Below are positions 54,851 to 64,000 of a stretch of DNA of 64,000 nt, piece by piece; position 1 is the stretch's first letter, and every line of letters starts with the position of its first letter. Source of the stretch: Mesostigma viride (taxonomy: Eukaryota; Streptophyta; Mesostigmatophyceae; Mesostigmatales; Mesostigmataceae); assembly GCA_009746045.1 (NCBI GenBank), contig RPFO01000165.1:6696036-6760035 (forward strand). The letters are read 5' to 3'. Position numbers and translations under genes: made by a program. The notes beneath the pieces are model-generated. The model searched no databases and was not told the DNA's origin. It worked only from the letters and a program-made list of their open reading frames with translations.

Positions 54851-55400
54851 ACTCTCTCCGGTAAGAGATTTTCCGCAGTTTGGCTGTTTCGAAACGTTAA
54901 TTAAGTGAGATGCCTTCGGATCAGGAGACTCACACAGCCGCGAAATCATGCCAAAGGTCATATGTTCGATCCCTTGCTGGTAGCTTCTGAGCTTTCTTAT
55001 TTTCTGTGTTCCGCGGAATCTCAGATTTGGGCCGCTAGCGTTTTCACGTTTGTTGCTTTCTGATCCGACGACAACGTTGTGCCTTGCTCGTGTGACATCT
55101 GGCGCATGGTGTGATTCATGTGTATGGTGCTGCCTTGCCACATGGGGCTGCTTTGCCATAAGAGTGAGTGTTGGGTTCTACACATTTGCTGCATGGACCG
55201 TTAGGTGCTGGTGAGCTCTTCCTTGTAGAACGCTTACATCTATGTCAAGGATCTGATTTCTTTTCCTCTTGCGTATATTGTGTCGGTTTGTTTATTTCTT
55301 GCAGGGACCACGAGAGTAAAATGCAAGCGGTTCCACTTTCAAGTCAGCATGTGACGCCCTGTCGACCGGCACGCTTTGTTAGCTAGCTACCATATAGTAT
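54851..55400. other. No gene recognised
   Basis: Only short frames; a TTCGATCCC stretch near 54966 resembles a tRNA B box but no tRNA fold was found. Confidence 0.4.
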
Positions 55401-55407
55401 TTGATGA

Positions 55408-55558
55408 TAGGCATTGAATGCGGAAGATGTCATAACGCCATAACAGACTGTGTTGAACAGGCATTGAATGCCGAAGATGTCATAACGCCATAACAGACTG
55501 TGTTGAACAGGCATATTTGAATGCCGAATATGTACATAACGCCATAACAGTGTTGAAT
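55408..55558 (+). repeat. ~50-bp tandem repeat, three units
   Basis: Units of GGCATTGAATGCSGAAGATG, then TCATAACGCCATAACAGACT and a GTGTTGAACA joint. The third unit carries small insertions (ATATTTG, TAC). Confidence 0.85.
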
Positions 55559-55719
55559 AGTTGAATCAACGGGTTCTCGCAGCTGTAAACATTAAAATTA
55601 TTCAAACATTTAATGAAAAAATCATTATTGTTCGTGCTGTTTTGAACAGCGGTTGTTACTGGCACTGCATGCATGTGTCTGCTGCCAGCATATTGCATTA
55701 TGGGTGTGTTTTTCAGCGC

Positions 55720-56040
55720 TGTGTTTTCTCACTTTTCTCACGTCCTGTTTTTCTCACTTTTCTCACTTTTCTCACGTCCTGATTTTCTCACTTTTCTCAC
55801 GTTTCACACCTCCCGTTTTTCTCACTTATCTCACGTCCTGTTTTTTGAGATTTTTCTCACGTTTTCCCCCTTTTTTCACCTTTTTGGGGCAATCTCACCC
55901 GGGTGAGATTGCCCTTTTCTCACCCATTCTCACCCATTTCTCACCCTATTTTCTCACTTTTCTCACCCATTCTCACCCATTTCTCACCCTTTTTCTCACC
56001 CATCTCACCCTTTTTCTCACCTTTTCTCACCCATTCTCAA
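55720..56040 (+). repeat. TTTCTCAC satellite with central palindrome, array 2
   Basis: Degenerate TTTTCTCAC units, the reverse complement of array 1. A perfect 28-bp palindrome with 14-bp arms GGGCAATCTCACCC / GGGTGAGATTGCCC spans 55887-55914. Confidence 0.85.
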
Positions 56041-56054
56041 AGCCGAGTTCCTAG

Positions 56055-57256
<1,202 letters not shown>

Positions 57257-57310
57257 ATTAATTAATTAATTAGACTCGTGCTCCCGTTGGGGAGTCACGG
57301 AGCATTAACC
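57257..57310 (-). repeat. Inverted ATTA tail with family-2 end
   Basis: ATTAATTAATTAATTAGACT, then CGTGCTCCCGTTGGGGAGTC and ACGGAGCA. On the minus strand this is a hairpin followed by a TAAT tail. It abuts the hexamer satellite directly. Confidence 0.6.
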
Positions 57311-57314
57311 CCGA

Positions 57315-57574
57315 TGGATGGATGGATGGGTGCAAACAGTCCTACCGGTCTAATCTATCTACATCGGCTACATACTATCTAACAGCATTCTAACTACTAC
57401 ATCTATCTAGGCAGAGGCACGCTGCCCTAGGGGAGCTATCTGGCGTGCCTCCCACGGGATTGCACACACGCGGGCGCTTCCCCACTGGGGGGGGCTCGTT
57501 GTCCTCTATGACCTGGGCCCACTTGGCCTGGATGGATGGACTTGGCCCCTATGGATGGATGGATGGGTGCAAAC
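57315..57574. repeat. GATG-repeat patches
   Basis: GATGGATGGATGGATGGGTG near 57314-57334 recurs at 57547-57570, both followed by CAAACA. Between them is GC-rich sequence without a recognisable gene. Confidence 0.6.
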
Positions 57575-57575
57575 A

Positions 57576-57790
57576 CCGCCCATGCCCATGCCACCGCCCA
57601 TGCCAGCGCTACCCATGCCACCGCCCATGCCACCGTCCATGCCCATGCCACCGCAGTCCGTGCCACCGCCGCCCATGCCAGCGCCACCCATGCCACCGCC
57701 CATGCCCATGCCCCCGCCCATGCCCATACCACCGCTGCCCATGCCACCGCTGCCCATGCCAGCGCCGCCCATGCCACCGCCCATGCCTGT
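57576..57790 (+). repeat. CCCATG/GCCACC satellite, array 3
   Basis: A shorter, more diverged relative of the arrays at 44487 and 56055, with GCCAGCGC and CCACCGCT variants. Confidence 0.8.
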
Positions 57791-58195
57791 GGTGCATCCC
57801 TTGCCAGTGCCGTCTGTGTCACTGCTGGTGCCCATTAAGGCTCATATTATGCATAAAAAAAAATTAAAATTAAATTATAACATGCCTCCGTGGGGAGGTC
57901 ATGTAGCACATATTCCATGATGGATGGGGTGGAGGAAGCCGCGTGATCGAACTATACTAACGCTAAGCTATCTAGAAAATCCTAACTACACTACTAATCA
58001 AAACGCCTCCTCCGCTTGGGGGGAGGTGGCTTGCCCACAGGGTCGGGCGTGTGCGCCTTGACAATCTTCTTCCACCGCGTCTTGTCCGGCATGACAGTCC
58101 AAAGACGGGAGAGAGAGTGGATTATGCATAAACACCAAAGAAATTGATATAGGCAACAAATTGCTGAATTTCTTCCTGCACTGACACTGCAATAA
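57791..58195. other. No gene recognised
   Basis: Contains an A-run near 57857 and AT-rich sequence; short frames only. Confidence 0.4.
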
Positions 58196-58350
58196 CATCA
58201 AGGAGACAACCAGCGCAGGCCAGAAATCGGGAGAATCCGGACCATGGTAGCTCGAGCCTGCCGTTATCTTGTCTGCGTGTTCGAGTCGTTCAGGATGATG
58301 AATATGAATGGTGATGGAAATGTGTAGCCTTGTGCATTGAAATTATGGCT
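58196..58350 (+). repeat. Dispersed repeat D, copy 3
   Basis: About 150 bp matching the reverse complement of 54700-54845 closely (ACCATGGTAGCTCGAGCCTG is shared). Its end, GCATTGAAATTATGGCTGG, also matches 45953. Confidence 0.7.
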
Positions 58351-58451
58351 GGCTTACGTGCAATAACATATTCAGTTACAAAATTTGATCAATTATGCCA
58401 AACAAGTGATGCAACCCACAGCTGGAAATTAAACCGTGCAATGACGAACCG

Positions 58452-58534
58452 TCGTCATATGGGACGCCCTGTGGGTGGTCCTTCACCTGTTCCGTGTCCC
58501 ATCGTACATCGTTGAGATCATCCGCCAGTTCTAT
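58452..58534 (+). pseudogene. LINE RT fragment, 5' of TIR insertion
   Basis: The frame DALWVVLHLFRV followed by PSYIVEIIRQFY is the helix before the conserved Gly-Gln motif of LINE RTs. It continues after the TIR element in the same frame at 60327 (EGSQAQV). The 5' end of the LINE is not visible; homology seems to start near 58452. Confidence 0.65.
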
Positions 58535-60324
58535 TGTCTATTTGTCATGAAAAAGGCCTCAATTGAGGCCTTTTTTTTCAGCGGGTGTTGCATGTAATTA
58601 CAATGAGCCAACAAACTTTATTCCAAATATGAGTGAAGGCCATGCATTATTATGATTGTTTTGGGGTTCCCAGCGCTTAACATCAGTCATATAGCCCCAA
58701 TACCTATTTAATTATGATTTAATAAAACAGGGTGTCGCTGCGACGGCACCATCAACACAACATGACCATAGATACAAGCGACAAAAAGGCGCAAGTACTC
58801 AGTTCCATCTGCATGTAACGTGTCTTTTGGACCTTAGGAGGTTTCCCCACGACACGGTAAGCATGGCATGACATGGCATGCTCCCCAAGGGACCCCTCAC
58901 ACACACTTGCACGGCCGGGGCTGTCGCGCAGCACTGCAGGCAGCAATAGCCTGCCATGGGTATTGCACGTAAACATGAGGAATCCAAAGCCTCTATTACA
59001 AACACGCACAAGGATCATGCATTATAATGATAGGTGTGACCTTCCAAGCGCTAAGCTTCACTCACATAGCCCCAATGTTTAGGTTGTTACGGTATATTCT
59101 GACAGGGGTTTGCTGCCGCGACAGCAGATGAACAGCACATGGCAAGATATACAAGCATAGCTGGACACCATTTCCACACTCTTCAAGACCTCTTAGCTTG
59201 ATTTTGGGCTTTGCAAGGGTTGCCTGAGACATGGCCAGCGTGGCAGGAACTGCCATGCTTCTTATGGAAAGCAAACACGTCTACACGGCGGGGGCCAGCC
59301 GCAGAGCACTGCACGAAGTACTATAACCTGTATTACGTCACAACGGCACTAGGCGCCGATAGGCAGCTAAAAACTGACGATATCACAAGCAAATCGATGC
59401 CATTACCTTTCTACCACCAGGACGCACTTACAGTTCACACCCCTCACACCCGGGATCACTAAGCACGCATATGCGCTGGCGCTGAACGTGGCTGCATCAG
59501 AAAAGCTGTTCAAGCTCGGCGTTCTCAAGTTGTCCGGAAGCGATGCAGCCCGCAAATCTGGCCGGACAGACGCTCCATGCGTCGTCCATTGACGTATGAA
59601 AGCGGCTGCAGCGGCCTCACCAGCGCTGTTCGCATAATGGCGCTCCCATAGCTGGGGGCGCGCGCGCGTTTATTGTCCGCATCCCAGTTTTTCCTAGCTA
59701 AAAACACCCCTTCCTCTACCTACGGATCCACGCCAAAAGGCTCGAAAATAGCCAGTGCCCCTTTAGTCACAGCTGCCCCAACATCCCCCCCGCCGTTCCG
59801 CTAGTCTCCTTCCCAGCATATCGAAGCACCGGCCTGCTGGCAGGCGCACTATCAACGCCGATTACGCCCCATCTGAATTTCACTAACCTGGCATTCAGCA
59901 CACAAATAACGACCCCACGAATTTAGAAATCGACTTTTGACCCATTTAGCGATCGGGCTAGCTTCACGGATAGTTTATCTACCCGACGCGCTCCTTACTG
60001 GTCGAAATGATGCACGAACGTGGCCATACGGTCTATTTTACTCGAGGCCGCCATGGTCGTGCATTCGTTAAAATTCGTCGTCCGGTTGCACGAAAGTGGC
60101 CGAAATAGGTACTTTCCTCCACCACATAATTTTCAGTAACCGTCGACCCCTGTCGACCCCAATGGGTCAGGACGCTCAGCACACATACCAGATTCGCGCC
60201 ACTGGGCCCGGACGACCCATAGGACCGGTCCTTCCCGCCAAAATAACCGTCCCCAGGTGACCTTGGTGAAAAAGGCCTCAATTGAGCCAAAAGGCCTCAA
60301 TTGAGGCCTCTTGACAAATAGACA
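58535..60324. mobile_element. Non-autonomous TIR element, 1790 bp, inside a LINE
   Basis: Terminal inverted repeat TGTCTATTTGTCA (58535-58547) / TGACAAATAGACA (60312-60324), flanked by the duplication CTAT (58531-58534, 60325-60328). Just inside both ends is the palindrome GGCCTCAATTGAGGCC, once at the left (58555-58570) and about one and a half times at the right (60275-60310). The interior has no transposase. It contains two diverged ~70-bp repeats around 58635-58705 and 59010-59075 ending ATAGCCCCAAT. Removing it and one CTAT restores the LINE frame exactly. Confidence 0.8.
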
Positions 60325-61560
60325 CTATGAAGGGTCCCAAGCCCAGGTCCGTACCGCCGACGGCGTCACTCCGGCGTTTCCCCTGCACACCGGGGTGTGG
60401 CAGGGCTGTGTGCTCTCCCCATATCTATTCATCATTATGGTGGACTATATTATGCGGCGTGCACAAGCCCGCTTCGCCCGGGTGGAGGGGCGCCCGCCGG
60501 GGATCGAGGTCACGGAGTACGCCAGCTACGGCGGGGTTGACCCACCCTACCGCCTGAGCGATCTGATGTACGCTGATGACACGACACTCGTGGAAACCCC
60601 AGAGTCAGCCCAACTGTGGCTAGACAGCTTATCACTGGAAGCGCGGGCGGTGGGGCTTATGATCAGCAAGAAAACGGAGGTCATGGCCATCGGCTTCCCT
60701 GCTGGGATAGCCCCACCCACCCTCCTCTTGCTAGACGGCAGCCCCGTCCCCCCGGCGACTCGCTTCAAGCTCGATCCTTGGCAGCTGGCTTCCCTCCACG
60801 GCCGACGACATCAACACCCGCATTGGCCAGGCCTGGGCGGCCCTCCGCCGCCTCGACAGGTTCTGGACCTGTCGCTACCTGAGTGAGCGACGCAAGCGCA
60901 TTCTGTTCAAGGCCCTTGTCCTCAGCATCCTCCTTTATGGCTGCGAGGCGTGGACCCTGGACCAGGCGCTGAGCCAGCAGCTTGACGGCACCGTCACTCG
61001 AATGCTCCGTCATATCCTCGGCGTCCGCTACCAAGAACGCCGCACCCGGGCCGAGCTCTACTGCGAGCTCCCTCTTGTCACCCATACCATCCGACACCGC
61101 CGCCTCCTCTTTGCCGGCCATCTTGCCCGCACAGACCAGGTGAATACCGATGTGGGCCCTGCCGGGGGGCTTAAGACGGGCCAACCAGGTAGACACCTGA
61201 GTCCTCCTATGGCAGGGTCCCCTTGTCCCATCGCAACCCACTGGCAAACTTGCGCGCGCCGGGCACCGGCGCGGCGCGACCCGGACCTATGTGACACAAC
61301 TGCTTGAAGATGCAGGGCTTCTGGGACTATCCGTACTCCGCGCACGCATGATTGACAAGGAGAAATGGGCTGCCATCTGCGATAAGCACCTCCCCGAGGG
61401 GTATGCTCCTGTTTTCTCCCCACGGGCCCCGCGGCCCGTTGCTAGCCAGGGTAGAAGTCCGCAGGTGGAGGTTATTGGTCCTGAGGATAGCCGCTACACT
61501 ACCGCCTCGTCTGCCATTACAGTAGAGGACAGCTCGGATGAGGATTACATCCCCATCTAG
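60325..61560 (+). pseudogene. LINE reverse transcriptase, 3' part
   Basis: Frame 60325-60886 has TGVWQGCVLSPYLF (Gln-Gly motif) and LMYADDTTLVE, the YADD active site with both Asp intact, then thumb sequence. A frame change near 60770 leads to RKRILFKALVLSILLYGCEA, then to MLRHILGVRY and RHRRLLFAGHLAR, the usual C-terminal LINE motif. A further shift near 61180 gives the last frame to 61560, ending in an acidic Ser/Asp tail. It is a relative of, but distinct from, the LINEs at 16 kb and 30-42 kb. Confidence 0.75.
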
Positions 61561-61676
61561 TGCTTAACGGTTGGGGGATGATGCAAACGATATTTGTTTA
61601 AACTTTTGTGTAATTATTTTTCTAACTAATGAGATTAGCATAGTACTCCGTGGCATGCCTTTGCGCATGACACGCA

Positions 61677-61696
61677 AGTACTTACTTACTTACTTA
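61677..61696 (+). repeat. ACTT-repeat tail, LINE 3' end
   Basis: AGTACTTACTTACTTACTTA lies ~120 bp after the LINE stop and is probably its 3' tail; GCATGCCTTTGCGCATG just upstream can fold. Confidence 0.6.
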
Positions 61697-61985
61697 AACC
61701 GTGCAAACTGGCATTTGGTTCAACTAGACTAATCAATGGAGGTATCAGCTAAGTTTGGTTCCTTCCGTCCGGTAGCAGCCAGGCCGCGACATCATACCAG
61801 CTGTGGCAACAGAAAATGGCTGGCCTGCGACCTGGCTACGACCTGGCTGTAGCCACGGCCTAGCGTTGGCTATGGACAATAGCTTGGGCTACGAGCAGGC
61901 TGCGGCCTCGGCCTTTCCCTGGTTAAAATACGGTGCTGAGCCATGATTGGGCTATGAACGGTTACAAATGATTGGGCAACAAAGC
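61697..61985. other. No gene recognised
   Basis: Short imperfect repeats of GGCTGTAGCC and GGCCTAGC type; no frame of substance. Confidence 0.4.
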
Positions 61986-62006
61986 TAAACCCTAAACCCT
62001 AAACCC
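61986..62006 (-). repeat. Short telomere-like stretch (CCCTAAA)
   Basis: TAAACCCTAAACCCTAAACC is three plant-type CCCTAAA units, directly next to the CTAA microsatellite. Confidence 0.75.
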
Positions 62007-62012
62007 TTAAAC

Positions 62013-62532
<520 letters not shown>

Positions 62533-62539
62533 AAATAAC

Positions 62540-63867
62540 TGGTTAACCCGGGTTAAGGGCTGGTAATGACCCCAGCAAGCTGCAAGCCAACTTGCCTTCC
62601 ATGTTCTGGGCTTGTGCAACGCGCTGTGCTGCTGCTGTCGCAGACTTCAGCTGTCTCAGTCTGTTGACTGTTGTAGGCTCAGCGGTAATTAATAATGAAA
62701 GATGTACTAGGCACACGGCACACAAATAATAAGATACTACTAGGCACACAAATAATAAGATACTAGATAGATAGGTGTGCCTATGTGTGCACTTTTGAAA
62801 CGTTGAAACGTGAGTAAATTTCTTCCGTTCACCGGGCGCGCGGTGCAGTTAATGTACTGCGTGCACGCGCGTAAATTTAGACAGGGGCCAATTTCTAATA
62901 ATGACCTGATAATGAACCAAATTTCTAATATCATAGTAATAATTTTATGTTCGCGCTTCATCAATACATGTATTGTAGTCCACAAGTGGGATAACTTGTT
63001 TCAAAGACGGAATTGCTAATAAATTTGAAAGATTACGAGCAGGTCATCGGAGAAACGCACTGATTAGCGACAGGAAATCTAGGCATTCGTCTCTCTTGCA
63101 GCAGAATGGCTGGTGTTGCAGGCACTGGGCACCTAACATGCATAAACCCGCCTCGCGCCTCTTTGATTTGAAGATAATCCAGCCATGAACGTCTCGCTCC
63201 GTATAAGACCGGTGCCAAACCTTTCCGAACAGGTGAGATTGCGCTGCATGTAGAGGTCAGCAGCGTCAGCATAGCTGCAAGCAGTGGTTCGGTTGCTAAT
63301 TTCAGGCATGTATCCCGCTTTGTCTCTGTCCTTCAATGGTCGCCTTCCTGCTGGCAGGAGCACGCCATCCGAGCCAATTCCAATGCTCCGAGTGAGATAG
63401 CTTTAAGAAGACGCAACTCCAACGGCGAATTTGTCTCTGGCGCTGACAAGGGCTTGCTGGACCGCGTTTTCGGCATCTCAGCTAGTCAGGCAGCGGTGTT
63501 CGATGAGGTGAGCGAGGCTATATCCGGCAACTGCTTCCTGAGAATCTCACGGCGTCAGCCCTGTAGACTTTGCTTACAACGTCAGCGTGGCATTCGCTGT
63601 GCTTCATTCAACGATTCTGATTAGGTTTTGTTGTTTAGCGCATCCCCAGTATTCTTATGCCTGTAGTCGTGCATGCTTCTGCAGAACTTGTTGTCGCCTA
63701 CCGGGTAAAACTTATGTACTCTCTGACTCTCTCTCTCACTTTCTTTTCTTTTTATGTTTGTTTGTGTGTGTGCGCGCGTGTGTGTCTGCACTTGGAATGA
63801 TGTGGAGTTCTTTTGTTCTCGTTTTTCCCACAAGAGGGTTTCACACAGTCTATGCTACTGTGTTAGG
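62540..63867. other. No gene recognised
   Basis: Contains a small direct repeat (AGGCACACAAATAATAAGAT at 62741, with a near match at 62708) and a CT-rich stretch near 63720. All frames are under 100 codons with no motif recognised. Confidence 0.5.
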
Positions 63868-64000
63868 AAATAATCACTAGTACATTAACCGTAGCATAGA
63901 GCCTAGTTTATCCATTAGTAGCTACTGTGTTAGGAAACCATCACTAGCACATTATCCATCAGTAGCCACTGTTAGGAAACCATCACTAGCACATTAACCA
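63868..64000 (+). repeat. ~45-bp tandem repeat running into window end
   Basis: Units of CTGTGTTAGGAAACCATCAC followed by TAGCACATTAACC, at about 63858, 63925 and 63968. The third has lost GTGT. The array is cut by the window edge. Confidence 0.75.

Noticed and set aside
54713-55159. 148-codon minus-strand frame
   Set aside because: Overlaps dispersed repeat D, whose other copies do not keep the frame open.
61986-62006. Chromosome end
   Set aside because: Only three telomere-like units, followed by 1.5 kb of other sequence; interstitial.

Overview
The window is eukaryotic, repeat-dominated DNA. No bacterial operon, rRNA, convincing tRNA or ordinary cellular gene was recognised. Nearly every coding stretch belongs to a transposable element: LINEs, a chromodomain Ty3/Gypsy element, a Ty1/Copia element, a HUH-endonuclease (Replitron-like) element and a small TIR element. 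The telomere-like CCCTAAA units, the mixed retroelement load and the HUH element suggest a green alga. That assignment is an inference; no gene here is diagnostic.

Layout. 1-9944 (copy A) and 16859-26801 (copy C) are almost identical, offset about 16858 bp. Each holds the C-terminal end of a LINE ORF2, a LINE ORF1, a decayed minus-strand LINE (endonuclease start and ORF1), and the start of the HUH element. Between them, 9945-15872 (copy B) is a third copy of 1515-7467 riddled with one-base indels, joined to 15873-16858, which is the upstream part of the LINE ORF2. This may be an assembly artefact.

24469-27910 holds the most interesting unit. A coiled-coil ORF is followed by an acidic region with a C2HC finger, a canonical intron, and a protein with HVH and YLLK motifs typical of single-tyrosine HUH replication initiators. 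G-run iteron-like repeats lie upstream and a 15-bp direct repeat flanks the unit. No helicase is present, so it resembles Replitrons rather than Helitrons.

28.1-42.8 kb holds a 14-unit decamer array, an unknown minus-strand ORF, and a LINE (RT plus zf-RVT) split by a 9.4-kb chromodomain Gypsy element (30995-40413, 703-bp LTRs, TSD CTTCC). The Gypsy element carries an extra ORF after pol. 44.5-45.3 and 55.7-57.3 kb are two related composite satellites. 46353-54171 is a Copia element with 617-bp LTRs, TSD CAACG and a long intact pol frame. In both LTR elements gag and pol share one frame and are separated by a single TGA.

58.4-61.7 kb holds another LINE, split by a 1790-bp TIR element (TSD CTAT). 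The end of the window is a short telomere-like stretch, a ~0.5-kb CTAA microsatellite and AT-rich DNA without recognisable genes. Short TTAA-repeat tails preceded by hairpins recur throughout and look like retroposon 3' ends.
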